NCBI RefSeq assembly: GCF_965363235.1
Contig: NC_134848.1
Coordinates: 64,608,681-64,672,680, forward strand
Direction: 5' to 3'
Origin: Mytilus galloprovincialis
Taxonomy: Eukaryota > Mollusca > Bivalvia > Mytilida > Mytilidae
DNA: 64,000 nucleotides
Both the position numbers and the translations under genes were made by a program. This document shows positions 7,601 to 19,395 of this stretch, one piece after another. Every line of letters starts with the position of its first letter. Position 1 is the stretch's first letter. Below the pieces are notes generated by a model, which was not told where the DNA came from, made no database searches, and worked only from the letters and a program-made list of their open reading frames with translations.

Positions 7601-10580
7601 ATGGAAGTTGTTCAAGTCTTATGTGGATTGAGTGTGATAGTATTATCAAACGTAAGTATACATTTTATTTTTTCTACATACATAAGCCGTTGGTGTTCTC
7701 GTTAATAGTTATCAAAAGTACCAAGATTATAATTTTATACGCCAGACGCGCGTTTCGTCTATATAAGACTCATCAGTGACGCTCAAATCAAAATAGTTAA
7801 AAAGCCAAACAAATACAAAGTTGAAGAGCATTGAGGACCCGAAATTCCAAAAAACTGTGCCAAATACGGCTAAGGTAATCTACTCCTGGGGTAAGAAAAA
7901 CCGTAGTTTTTCGAAAAATTCAAAGTTTTGTAAACAGAAAATTTATAAAAATGACCATATAATTGACATTCATGTCAACACCGAAGTGCTGACTACTGGG
8001 CTGGTGATACCCTCGGGGACGAAACGTCCACCAGCAGTGGCATCGACCCAGTGGTGTAAATAGTTATCAAAAGTACCAGGATTATAATTTTATACGCCAC
8101 ATTCGTTATGTGCCTTACCAAAATCAGGAGCCTGTCATTCAGCGGGGTTTCGTTTGTTGAAATTTGTTTATCCTTTATTATTTTGTACATGAACGCCACA
8201 TTCGTTATGTGCCTTACCCAAATCAGGAGCCTGTCATTCAGCGGGGTTCGTTTGTTGAAATTTGTTTTTCCTTTATTATTTTGTACATGAACGCCACATT
8301 CGTTATGTGCCTTACCCAAATCAGGAGCCTGTCATTCAGCGGGGTTCGTTTGTTGAAATTTGTTTTTCCTTTATTATTTTGTACATGAATTAGGCCGGGT
8401 TTTTTTTTTTCTTTTCAATTCTCGTTTAAATTGATTTTATATTCCTTATATTACATTTTAATTGGTATAGCAGATCATAGCAGTTCTTAAACATTTTACA
8501 TTATAGATTCATCAGTTAAAATTGGGGAGTCACTTATACTTACCCTTCCGGAGCACCTAAGATCACCCCTAGTTTGGTGGGGTTCGTGTTGTTTATTCTT
8601 TAGTTTTCTATGTTGTGTCATGTGTACTATTGTTTGTCTGTTTGTCCTTTTCATTTTTAGCCTTGGCGTTTTCAGTTTATTTTCGATTATCGAGTTTGAC
8701 TGTCCCTCTGGTATCTTTCGTCCCTCTTTTATACCTGATCAACCCAGACAATTTCAGTCAAACTGCATGTAGAGGTTAGCCCTCATAGTGGTCGCTCAGA
8801 TTTGTGTTCTGGTAGGGTGACATGTCGATTATTGTCCCATATTCTATTTGAAAATAAGATGTGTATGATTGCAAATGAGACATAATGACGCTTACGTTAT
8901 TGACTAGAACGGTCGAGTAAAAAATTGAGTTCCACATTATCACAATAACATTTCCTCATCAAGATATGCATGAAATATTTGTCACTTGAAGTTCAACACA
9001 GATCTATTGTGATCGTGCGGTATTCAGAGAACTTAAATCCAAAGTGTATTAACTAATTGCATAGTGCTCTATCTTAGGCTTTTAAACTAGCAAGTACTGA
9101 TAGCTGCCCAAATACCGACGGGATCGGTGGATTCTGTGTATTTGACCCATCTAAGAATTGTGTTAATCAAGACCAGTGTCCTTCTGGTAAGTTTTGTATT
9201 TTTCATCACATGTCGAAATATATTGTTTATATAATACTGGTCACACTGCATGAATAGCAGAAAAAAAGAATAGAAACGGGGAATGATTTGGCAAAATTAA
9301 AAAAATGGGTATTTCCTATTACCCTACCGTCCCTATTTCATAAGCTAAAAGAATTTTTTTGGTTGTCATTTCATTGAGCATAGTTGAGGTCAGAATGTCC
9401 CTCCCTAAGAATCAATGGAAAAAAAAGATAAATATTGGACTTAACTATTTAGTAGAAGGTGATCATGATAATTGATGATTATGTTGACATTGAATCAATG
9501 TAATGAGATCGGAAAAGTCTGGTTCCAAAACATTTGACGATCTGATCCAATTATCTTATAATCTAACCAGATATTCACAAAAAAACCTTCACGACATTTT
9601 TCGCTGAAAATGCCGAGTTCTCACACCTTTCAGCAAGATTTAATTAACCCTTAGGATAGAATTGTGTTCATTTACTCGGATAGCAATTATGAATTTTATT
9701 TTATCCCGTTTGCACTTTTTTTCGAATGATTTTAATTAACATGACATTTGTATTACATTTTCAGGATATAAATGTTGTCCGTATGGATGTGGTTCTCAGT
9801 GTTTAGCTGTTACTGTTAACTTCCACCATCTTGGTACGTTTAATTTTTACTCTCAAACAATTCTATGTTTGTTGAGTATTTTCTATTTATTTACTTGTAA
9901 ATTGTATTGCCTGTAATGTATATCAGATGTGGAATTTTGATCAGACAGTATGAGTTTTAAAAATGAACATAACAACGGTATTACTGCTGATTTTACATTT
10001 ATTATGAAAATGTTGATCATGCTCTCTAAATTATGCACCAATTTCAATTTAATTTTCGATCAAAACTATTCCATCTATGAATACTCTCGATTGGGTTGTT
10101 TACCTTTGAACGCATCTGATCTCGCAATCACTCATTAGCTAATTTTAAAATACATTCAACCATTGATGGTTAAAGGATTATTAGGTTATCAATTTTTCAA
10201 TTTATATAATTATTGTGGCTAATAGTATTACACACGTGCGTCTGTCTGTCCGGAAATATGAAACAATCTGAAGATGTAGCCAATGAATGATATATCCACA
10301 AAAGTTCAAAGGAAGTGAAATGTCTGTCCGGAAAAAAGTACGACAATAAAGTAATCATGCATAAATTTTTTATAGCCTGGAGTTATAGTCGGCAAGATAT
10401 AATATTCAGTATCTATTGTGTTTTATAGGGTCTTGCAATGCCCATATAACAGGCACATTGGGTGCTAAATCATGTGGACACGATCAAGCATGTCAGACCA
10501 ACGAGAAATGTTGCAGTGGTCATTGTGTTGCTGTTCGGAAGTTCTCTGTAAACGTTCTGAACCCAATTACCAATCAGTAA
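7601..10580 (+). CDS. WAP1: secreted WAP-domain protein, four exons
   Basis: Exons are 7601-7651, 9078-9186, 9765-9833 and 10429-10580. All introns are GT-AG; the first is phase 0 and the next two are phase 1. The product has 126 residues. Exon 1 encodes a hydrophobic signal peptide (MEVVQVLCGLSVIVLSN). Residues 27-66 are a full WAP four-disulfide core with eight cysteines spaced C-x9-C-x7-C-x5-C-x5-CC-x3-C-x3-C. Residues 79-109 repeat the pattern with six cysteines (C-x12-C-x5-C-x5-CC-x3-C), followed by a short tail ending NPITNQ. WAP proteins are usually secreted protease inhibitors or antimicrobial or matrix proteins; which applies here is unknown. AATAAA overlaps the stop codon and recurs at 10672. 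The start was chosen because the same ATG, signal and donor recur in all three paralogues. Confidence 0.85.
7707..8098 (+). repeat. Dispersed repeat R3, long form plus partial second copy
   Basis: It lies in WAP1 intron 1. It starts AGTTATCAAAAGTACCAAG and contains GCCAGACGCGCGTTTCGTCT and ACTCATCAGTGACGCTC. A long internal part follows, then a second partial copy of the beginning near 8062-8098. WAP2 and WAP3 lack it at this position. Related copies: 13196-13276 (+), 61575-61665 (-), and weak fragments near 49311, 49990 and 56355. Confidence 0.6.
8095..8389. repeat. Three tandem copies of a 98-99 bp unit
   Basis: The units begin at 8095, 8194 and 8292 (CGCCACATTCGTTATGTG...) and are nearly identical. 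The unit resembles the outer end of the R2 dispersed repeat in reverse. It lies in WAP1 intron 1 and is absent from the other two genes. Confidence 0.85.
8538..8740 (+). repeat. Dispersed repeat R5
   Basis: It contains CTTACCCTTCCGGAGCACCT and GGTGGGGTTCGTGTTG and sits in WAP1 intron 1. Related stretches occur at 48350-48505 (+) and, reversed, at about 45590-45790. The family identity is from memory; the internal similarity is visible in the window. Confidence 0.5.
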
Positions 10581-10714
10581 TAAAAGACCAGCAGCTTTGT
10601 CATGTGACTGTTGTATAAAATTCCTATACAATTAATTGTGAAATCATTTATATTATAAAGATTCTATTAAGAATAAATGTAGTTAACAATAGTTTTTTAC
10701 GACAAATATTCATC

Positions 10715-11120
10715 TATAAAATTGAGAATGGCAATGGGGAATGTGTCAAAGAGACAACAACCCGACCATAGAGCACACAACAGCCGAAGGCCACCAATGG
10801 CTTTTCAATGCAGCGTGGGACTCCCGCACCCGGAGGCGTCCTTCATGTGGTTCCTGAACAAATATGTATTATCGCATACTAGTTCAGTGATAATGGACGT
10901 TATACTAAACTCCGAATTATACACAAGAAACTAAAATTAAAAATCATACAAGACTAACAAAGGCAAGAGGCTCCTTATTTGGGACAGGCGCAATAATGCG
11001 GCGGGGTTAAGCATGTTTTTGAGGTCTCAACCCTCCCTCTAGCCAATATAGAAAAACAATACGCACAGTAAAACTCAGTTTAAGAGAAGTCCGAGTCCGA
11101 TGTCAGAATAGGTAACAATA
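10715..11120 (+). repeat. Dispersed repeat R1 downstream of WAP1
   Basis: It begins near GAGAATGGCAATGGGGAATG and runs through GGGACAGGCGCAATAATGCG to about GTCCGAGTCCGATGTCAG. The same repeat lies at the same place after WAP2 (32780-33200) and WAP3 (40635-41040), so it was present before the duplications. The small ORFs in it are not taken as genes. Confidence 0.6.
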
Positions 11121-11335
11121 GAAAATAAAACTATACCTGTCTAAAATATTTATTTTTAAACAATGCACCTTTAAAAATGAAACTGAAAGGGTTATATTGA
11201 GAATATGGTGCTAATGATTGTTTACTCTGGTTTTATATTCACAATAGGACACTGAGCATTAGTTAGTAACATTTACTTATTAACAAGTGTTTGTCCTAAA
11301 CGAAACTTCCTATTAAAGAAAATGTAAAAATAAAA

Positions 11336-11660
11336 AAATGTGGTATGATTGACAATGAGACAACTCTCCCCAAGAGAACAAATGACACAGAAATTAACAA
11401 CTTTGAATTATCGTCCCGCCTTCAAAATTGACCAAAGCCCATATTGCATAGATAACTATAAAAGTCCCCGAAATGGCAAATGATAAACAAGCCAAACGTG
11501 AAAACTAACGGCTCAATTTACATACGAATTAATGAACGAAAAATGAATATGTTACAAAGAGACAACTGGCAACCACTGAATCACAGGCTCATACCGGGAA
11601 AGGCACATACAGGAAAAAACGGGTTTAAAGTTTATAGGCACCAAAGTCTCCCTCTAACCT
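11336..11660 (+). repeat. Dispersed repeat R2
   Basis: The family is marked by GTGGTATGATTGACAATGAG, then a stretch resembling GACCAAAGCCCATATTGCAT and CCCCGAAATGGCAAATG. Other copies: 41233-41560 (paralogous position in unit 3), 33812-33930, 63198-63500, a divergent one at 30472-30730, and reversed at 45262-45393 and 55870-56162. It is abundant in mussel DNA from memory; the class is unknown. Confidence 0.55.
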
Positions 11661-12089
11661 AAGATAGTGGAGTAAAGGCAAAACATAACAACAAACTATG
11701 AAAAACGAATATGAGAAACAGCACCCGACGACAACCTATATATTACAGGCAAATGACTTAGCACATGTACATATATAATGTAACAGGGTTAATTACGTTT
11801 GAATGCACCAACAACCCAACCCCTTTCCTAAACCTCTGACAATACAACATAAGAACAGACTATAAAAATAGGTTGAAAAGGCTTAACTCATCACTTGGAA
11901 ACACATATCTTACACCGTACAAAAAGACAGAGTGGACATGGCCGGGTACTTGTACATCCCAGCAATAAAAAGACACTTGGAACAGATCCGTGGTACTTGC
12001 CAGAGTGTTACGTCCGTTTGGCTGTGTAAAATGTTTTTAATACGGATTCACATCCAGTCAGAATAGGAACGTAAAACCGATACCTCGTC

Positions 12090-13560
12090 AAAACTCTCAG
12101 GTCGCTAATAAAACGTTGCATTCATAAGTTGAAAAACAGTATGAATGATCTACCAAAGTCTGTTTTCAGAGACAAAGAGTCTATTATATCTTCACGATAA
12201 GTATGCTGTTGTTCCTGCGGACAAAGCTTCAAATATTATTGTCTTTGTATGTAAATCGTTTTACTACGAATGTCTTGTAAAATAATTAGGTATAAATGAG
12301 CACTCAGGTAATCCCACATACAAACCCATATCATTTGACAAGGATGAGATTTAAGCAAATCATAAGTCCTTCATGGCTTCAATGAACAGTAAATCGGAGG
12401 AATTACCTTGTTTGTATTGGATACCCAAGCTTCATAAATTTCCGTACAAACAACGGTACATTGCTGGCTCATCTTCATGTTCCACTATAAAATTGTCCAT
12501 TATAGTGGCTAAACTTCTGTCTGCAGTGACGGAGGGTCTTAAGGAATACTGTGAAACTGTTTACTCGCGTAGTGGTATCAACCATATGTTGATTCTTATA
12601 GAACTTCTAGATACTCTTAAATCTCGGTCTTTTTCTGAAATTTGTTCTTAACTCTGTATTCCACCATTTCCCATGTGAAATTGAAAAATCGCCTTACAGA
12701 AATAATCCACAATGCTCTTTAACATAAAAATGGTAGCATAAGCTATAAATTTATTACTTTGGGAAATCACAAGGCATATTTTGTTAATAGTGAAAAACAA
12801 AAGGATAAAACATGCTACATAGAAGAACAAGTAATCAGAATGCTGGAGTTTCCTTTGGGAACGAACTGTGCACCTTTCCTCGCCTACCTCTTCTTATTTT
12901 CCTGTGAATCGGAGTTCCTTCAGACACTTGTCGAAAACAAGAAGATCAAAGAAGCCAGATTATTTAATTTCACTTTCAGATATATTTTCTGATTGGGTTC
13001 CATTTATATCTCCCAGAACTAGAAATTAAAGAAAAATCAGACACGGCTTCCTCCGCCTCATTTTTAGACTTATATCTCGAATTTGACATACACAGTCATC
13101 TCAGTACCAGAATCTATGACAAACGAGACGATTTCAATTTTGAAATTATAAATTCCCCTCACCTTAGTAGCAACATACCAACTTCACTTGCATATAGTTA
13201 TCAAAGGTACCAGGATTATAATTTAGTACGCCAGACGCGCGTTTCGTCTACATAAGACTCATCAGTGACGCTCATAGCATATGTGATATACACATGATAC
13301 ATTTCCCAACTTATTCGATATTCAAGAGCTTTCAGCTCCTACTCAAGACTTTGTAAAACGTCACCAGTGTCTGAGCAAAAAGTTGATTAACCAGTCGTAA
13401 ATCAAAGAACGTCTCGTCCTTTTTCTAAAAACGTTCATCGGAAGGTACCAAGACCTTGTTGATAAATATTCCGTATCAACTTCACAAATAATACATGATG
13501 GTCTTGATGTATAGATTATGCGTACTGACGTTGTTTATCATCTTAACAACGTGTTATATT
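12090..13560 (+). mobile_element. Reverse-transcriptase remains, probably Penelope-like (unit 1)
   Basis: Several reading-frame pieces resemble one RT: YWIPKLHKFPYKQRYIAGSS in the finger region, GTNCAPFLAYLFL in the palm, and a C-terminal part like GRYQDLVDKYSVS. This combination fits a Penelope-like or related non-LTR retroelement better than the gypsy type; I am not certain of the class. It is an old, broken copy with many breaks. The same remains lie downstream of WAP3 (42010-43470), so it was copied along with the gene unit. Confidence 0.55.
13196..13276 (+). repeat. 81-bp R3 insertion with GCATAT target duplication
   Basis: This short R3 copy begins AGTTATCAAAGGTACC and ends GACGCTCATA. 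It is flanked by GCATAT on both sides (13190-13195 and 13277-13282). The paralogous sequence in unit 3 (near 43182-43190) has a single GCATATG and no insert. It is inserted in the retroelement remains. Confidence 0.8.
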
Positions 13561-14652
13561 GTTCTTTTATTTGTCTTTGTTCTATCATTAATATTACGTT
13601 TACTGTTTGGATTGTTTGGTGTGATATCTATTTGACGTGGCTCGGTGATTATACACTCCGTCAATGTGTTTATATTTTCTTTAATTTTGCTAATGTGTTT
13701 TATATGCGACTTTTTGTGCTTCTTTGGTTCTTTATAACGTGACTCTGTAGTGTAAAAGATCCCGTCATTATATTATTGTTCTATTATATATATCAATATG
13801 TTATAGTTCTATTATAAATTAAAAATACGTTGAACGACATACGTCTAAATATTTTTAACGCGTAGTGGTACTACCCATTTGTAGATTCTTAGAAATTCTT
13901 AAGAACTTCTGGACAATTTTACAGCTCGGTCTATTTCTGAAAATAGTTCTAACGTACTTTTGTTTTTTTAACCCTGTATGCCAACATTCCCATGTGAAAT
14001 TATAAAATTGTTTTTGTATAAAAATTGAACGACAAAATTTCTTCCTATGTGTCGTATAAATTTTCTGACGTCAGACACGTGAAGGAATGCATGTGTTTTT
14101 AATTCGATAGATGCTGTTGTGTTTTTTTGTAAAAATGTTTCTTTTAAAATTGTAACACAGTGATGACTGCTGTATCCATATTTTGACTATTTTATTTATT
14201 ATGTCTATTTTGTTCACGCATCGTTGTAAATATAACGGAACTTGATGAGAGTATCGAGAGGTTTGTACAAAAAAGAAACCATTTAACTTCAGAAGAAGGG
14301 GAAGGGGTCTTAGTCCGAACATTTTATGTTTTTCGACGCGAACAATCAAACATCATATACTTATAGTTTTGGTGGGAATTTGCATTCAAAATATATTTTG
14401 TGTTTAACTCCTTAAGCGGCTTTTTTTCATCAAGTTCACCAAATCAGTGATGAGAATATGTTATCCAAACGATACTTCTGTACAGGTAAAACAATATCTT
14501 CGTTGATTCATACGAGCAAGGGAAATTCCATATTTATGAAAATCATTTAGTTTCTACAGAAACCTGGAGACGTAGAGTATAAAATTCCCAGCTAACTAAA
14601 TATGTCGTTTTAATTTAATAAAATATTATAAACAATGTTACATATTGTCCGG
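13560..14652. other. End of unit 1 and unassigned sequence
   Basis: Up to about 14250 this matches 43470-44143 of unit 3, including a T-rich stretch. The homology then stops. No gene or clear repeat is seen from 14250 to 14652. Confidence 0.5.
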
Positions 14653-15186
14653 CATCTCCTCTAGCCAAGGGTTACGACCCACTTCCCTCCTATCCACCCT
14701 TGGCAGATTAAGCCAACATTTGTGATAACAATGTTGCACCATCAATCGGTAGATTAAAGTCACGCCCATTCCGAATACATTATTCTTGACCAATGGTAGC
14801 ACTTGTTTCTTCAACTTGGAGGTAAAAACACGGTAGCGTCTAGATTCTAAACACTTGGTAAAGCAGGAAACGAAAATATACGTTGAAATTCATGCATTTG
14901 TGCAAGAAAGATACACAGGAACTTCTATTAGTTGATTAAACACATTCAAATTGTCACTACATATAGTCGTATATTTAAGGACTTGTTGCACAATAAGCAC
15001 GTGGTAATTGTTTACATAAACTTTCTACATTTAAACGTGTTTATGTTATAGGCGCTTTTTGATTGGATGCAGCGAGTTACGACTGCAACCAATGAAAATC
15101 ATTATCTTGTGTCTCCGAAATTCTATCTCAATCCGCCAAGGGTGGAGAGGAATGAAGTGGATCGTAACCGTTAGCTAGCGAAGATG
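14653..15186. mobile_element. Foldback / TIR element, about 534 bp
   Basis: The ends are inverted repeats of about 57 bp. The left end reads CATCTCC...GGGTTACGACCCACTTC...CCACCCTTGGCAGATT. The complement of the right end reads CATCTTCGC...GGTTACGATCCACTTC...CCACCCTTGGCGGATT. There is no ORF for a transposase, so it is a non-autonomous DNA element (MITE). The target duplication is unclear and the superfamily is not assigned. Confidence 0.7.
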
Positions 15187-15555
15187 ATTGTTTAGCAGAA
15201 TTTTAAGAGTGAATACATTTATCATGGATGCACATAAACTTTGTAAACACATTAAGTATATTAAATCTTAAAGGTAGTGGATAAAAAGGTAGTTGCAAAG
15301 GTTCAATCTCATTCTGAGGTTACGAAACCCCCAGTTATCTCAATTTCAATTATCTACTAGGTTTTTTATAAAACGAAAAAAGTCATAATTATATTAATAG
15401 TACTTATTATAAAATCAAAATTAAATACGGTAATTGTTGTATACGGTTTTAAAATGGATTGATTGGTCTCTGCCTTAATTATGTGTGGAAATATAATTAA
15501 TAAATTGGAGAAACTTAGGCTTGAATATTAGAAGGGTTTTATGTTAGGCGGAAAA
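15187..15555. other. Unassigned AT-rich spacer
   Basis: No gene, RNA or recognisable repeat is seen between the foldback element and the microsatellite. Confidence 0.4.
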
Positions 15556-15643
15556 ATACATATATACATATACATATATACATATACATATATACATATA
15601 CATATATACATATACATATATACATATACATATATACATATAC

Positions 15644-15675
<32 letters not shown>

Positions 15676-15703
15676 ATACATATATACATATATATATATA
15701 CAT
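15556..15703. repeat. (ATACAT)n / (AT)n microsatellite
   Basis: About 148 bp of alternating purine-pyrimidine sequence built from ATACAT and ATATACAT units. It gives an apparent Tyr/Ile/His ORF that is an artefact of the repeat. Confidence 0.95.
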
Positions 15704-16102
15704 GTTCCTATCAAACACTAGAAAGGAATTGATTGAACAATATAAGAAATTGATTGAAGAGATAAAAAATAAAATATTTAAATATGTAGGCTTAGAAAAA
15801 GTGAATCAAAATGATGTTAAGTTTAGAGTAAATTACAAAAAAAAAAAAAAAAACAATAAGGTAAAATTATTCAGAAAGTAAAAGTATAAAACAAATATAT
15901 TCAGAACTGTAAGATAGGACAGGATAGGATAACTATTTAACGGACATTCCCATTTCCTTTATCAACACGGTTTCCTTATTCTCAGCTACACGTATGTCTA
16001 CTTCGACATTTTCTCACTGTTCAAATGTGAATTCAAATGTGAAATCGAATGGGGCAACACTAACAATCGCCTCACTGATTCCTGCTACTGCCTACTATCC
16101 CT

Positions 16103-16406
16103 TAGGCAGCAACCATTTGATTTTCTGGGGGGGGGGGGGCTATGGTTTTTTTTTTCTGTGCAAACTTTTTTTTTCGCCTTCGGCGAAGAACAATCTGATT
16201 TTTTAGCGACAAACCGAAAACAATTTTTTTCTTTCAATTTTAGCATTACATATAGTGGGAGCTGAGGGTGAAACAAACAATTTTTTTTTCTCAGGGTCCA
16301 AAACAAATTATTTTTTTCACCAAAATTTGGAAACAAACTTTTTTTTCCAAAAAAAACCATAGCCCCCCCCCCCCCCCCCCCCAGAAAATAAAATGGTTGC
16401 TGCCTT
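16103..16406. mobile_element. Foldback element with G13 and C20 tracts in its arms
   Basis: GGCAGCAACCATTTGATTTT followed by CT and 13 G (16127-16139) and CTATGG is mirrored at the other end by CCATAG, 20 C (16363-16382) and AGAAAATAAAATGGTTGCTG. Poly-T/poly-A runs adjoin both tracts. The arms are at least 50 bp and the whole is about 300 bp. TTA flanks both sides (left 16102-16104, right after GGTTGCTGCC), possibly a three-base target duplication. There is no coding capacity. A lone end-like piece (ATGGTTGCTGCCTTA) lies near 62638. Confidence 0.7.
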
Positions 16407-16409
16407 ATC

Positions 16410-17226
16410 TTTTTGGACTGTCCTCTCCATACTTCTCATGGTGGTTGTTATTAGATCAAATGAAAATAAATAATAGCATAATGAAATCCGTTTTAAACCC
16501 TCTCCTATATCCCCGTTCAGAAATTTGAATTTGCTTAGGCAAGAACAACTATCTATCTATTTGTTAATATGACTACTTATTTAAATAAATAAAACAGAAC
16601 ATTAAATATGCACGCCTTGTTGTAATCTTTAATTTCATATTGAAACATTCATTGACCTCGCAATGTTTTTTTTCAAAGTGATCAAAAGTATGCATAAAAA
16701 GTTTGCTCATTTATAACAAACAGAACTACCCCAGACTTACGACACTTGTTGTCAGAAATCTAGAATTGATACATATCACATGTTATTTTTTTCATTATTT
16801 CAAAAACACTTCCTGACTCTACAGCTATCAATATTAAAGATCTAATCCGCCGATTAACGTTCTGACCAGACCAAGATTAGTTTGAATTCGCCCTGCGTGC
16901 ATTTTATTTGAGACTTCTGCTAAATAATTTAGTAATCTCAGATATAAGAATCAAATGTACTTCGGCCAAAATACAAATATTGATATTATCCGTTTTAAAA
17001 GGCGGACTAAATCTATCAAAATATCTATGGAAGTCTACAGGATTATCCTCAAATTTAAGATACACGAATTGTCTCAATAGGAAACCATACAACAACTTCT
17101 CATAAAAACATCGACCTGAGTTCATGACAATGAGACACAAGATTTAGATAAACTTGTAGATGCTATATTTACTGTAAATGTGGTATATTTTTTTTGAAAT
17201 CGGGAGTATTTAGAGCTTGGTTGAAA
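16410..17226. other. Unassigned sequence left of unit 2
   Basis: No gene can be supported. Short frames near 16904-17140 on both strands show no recognisable motif. Confidence 0.35.
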
Positions 17227-18400
17227 GTATGTAAACTGTTGTAGGATGAATTCTTGTAAAAGATATTATGTCTGAAGAATTTCAGAAAAGGTATCAAACG
17301 GAATAATAGGCACTTGGAGACGGGACAATTATTTTAAGCCCTTTCCCTTTTTCCAAAATCCGTTATTTTTTTGCTTTCGGTTCAAATTCCATGATTTTCG
17401 CGTTTCTGTATACTCTGAACATTCATATAATATAAGTAAAGTGTAATTGCTATCAAGTATCAATTCCAAGTTTCTTCTCCACGGTGATCACTGCTACTCT
17501 CTATATATTATAGGGTTATAAACATAGTATACATGCAGAATAACGCGAAAATAATTGTCCTGTCCCCGAGTAATTATGTTAAAAGAGGGGAGTAAAGAGG
17601 GTATCTCCACGGAAGAACGCGAAATAAAATTGCCATTTCACTATGAACGAACAATTCAAAAATTTCTTGCTCATTGATCTTTTTATCGATTTCATGAAAC
17701 ACGGTCAATAGCGATAATTTTTCACGGCTGACCGTGAAATAAAAAATGGCAAAACACGTTGCACGAAAATAACCTTTAACCCCCTCTTTTAAAGTTTAAA
17801 ATCAGAAGTCTTGGTAAGACTTAAAAGTCGGTCTGATGACAACAATATCCGGACGCCTTTATCTTCGTTTTTTCCCAAAATAACTCAAACTGAATAATCA
17901 TAAGAATGGATATAGGACACAGAGGCATGTTGATTAACTTATTGGGGAAGGAAGAGAAGCGACACACAAAATGAGGTCTTCTCGTTTAATAGTATAGATA
18001 TGACTTGTACAGACTTTTAAGGGAGATCAGTTACAATTTTGACAAAAAGTTAAAATACGATTTCTTTCTTCCAAGTACTAATAGATGACTCAGGAATAGA
18101 ATCTATTTCTGATCGGCAGTAACAGCTTGTTAAAGTGTGCTTTCTGATTGGTTGTGCGGGATTAACAAGTACGCAACCACGTACGGTCGGAATGGGGACT
18201 TTGAATCTGTGCGCCTTCGCGTGTGTTAAGATTACATCAATATACTCGAAACACCATCAAACGTACAGTTTAATAAATATGTGTTGCATAAATATGAAGA
18301 GATTATTTGTTTAACTTTGAAGGTAAAATACGAAAATTAATTCTGAGTTTTATATTACGAACAACTTTTGAATGTGTCATTTAGGTTTAGGATGCTTGCA
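17227..18400 (+). other. Left part of duplication unit 2
   Basis: 17227-17770 matches the sequence right of element A (6620-7360), here without the R1 insert. 18262-18400 matches unit 3 (37221-37355). The two matches together show that unit 2 keeps sequence that units 1 and 3 each share only in part. No gene is seen. Confidence 0.7.
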
Positions 18401-19354
18401 AACGAAGAATTTTTAGATATGTAGAAGACTACCTAGAGATGGAAAATCGTTTAAACCAACAAAGGGTATACGGACCATACATCGAGTAGAAACAAAAAAT
18501 CACAAACGGTACTAGTTCGAACCGTGTCGTGTTAATGCGACGGGTGCCTTGAGCGTGACTATTGTTTGTTTAATGGTCTAATTGGCATTTCGTTGGAAGT
18601 CAAAGTAGACCGGTCAAATGTTTGCAGTTTTATATGATGATGAGGAAAATTGTCTCTTCTTCCTTAAAGCTACATCGGGGAGTCATAATTGTGTTAACAG
18701 GAGAAGAAACTGATGAGTGGGATCGACTTTCCCTGAAGGAACATCTGTAATTCATGGTCATTATTTCATAAAGAAAAAACATCACGTTTTACAGTACAGT
18801 CTTTTGAAAAATCCAAAAGCAATTGTTCCAAGCGCTTCCGTGTTGTATGTATACCAAGACAATATTTTAAAAAGAAATACGCTCGTTTTAACCGAAGAAG
18901 AGAATAAAAATATTTTGAAATGTGTTAATTTATGTTAACTGCTTCATTGATTTTCAGTTGAAATTCATATTGTGTCACGGCTTCGTTATTATGTGTCACG
19001 GCACAGGATGAGAGCACTATTGTATCAATATTGTCCAAAGCAATAATATCTATTACATTGAAGAATATTTTTATTATTATTTTATTTCTCCAATTGATAT
19101 TAAAGGAAGTGATTTAGAAATGTATGACGCGTAATTTTATCTTTTTTCTCGCGTTAGATAAATCTTGCATTAAACAATGAGTATATTTTAGAGAAATGCA
19201 AAATTAAAAACTTTACTCGGGAGAAAATCACATGACTCTATTAAAGTACATCTTTACTTAAATTGTATTCTAAGGAACAGAAAATAATTTCGTTGAGAAA
19301 TAAAGAATGCGCCAAAGAACAATTAAATAAGATACCATCAACAACAAAAACAGG

Positions 19355-19395
<41 letters not shown>

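Noticed and set aside
8095-8389. Regularly spaced repeats resembling an array
   Set aside because: Direct tandem units without unique spacers in a eukaryotic intron; not CRISPR.
10722-10934. 70-codon frame, also at 40597-40854
   Set aside because: It lies wholly in dispersed repeat R1; the same frame is broken in other R1 copies.
15541-15732. 63-codon Tyr/Ile/His frame
   Set aside because: It is a translation of the ATACAT microsatellite.
16085-16360. 91-codon minus frame and 86-codon plus frame
   Set aside because: They are produced by poly-A/T and poly-G/C tracts of the foldback element.
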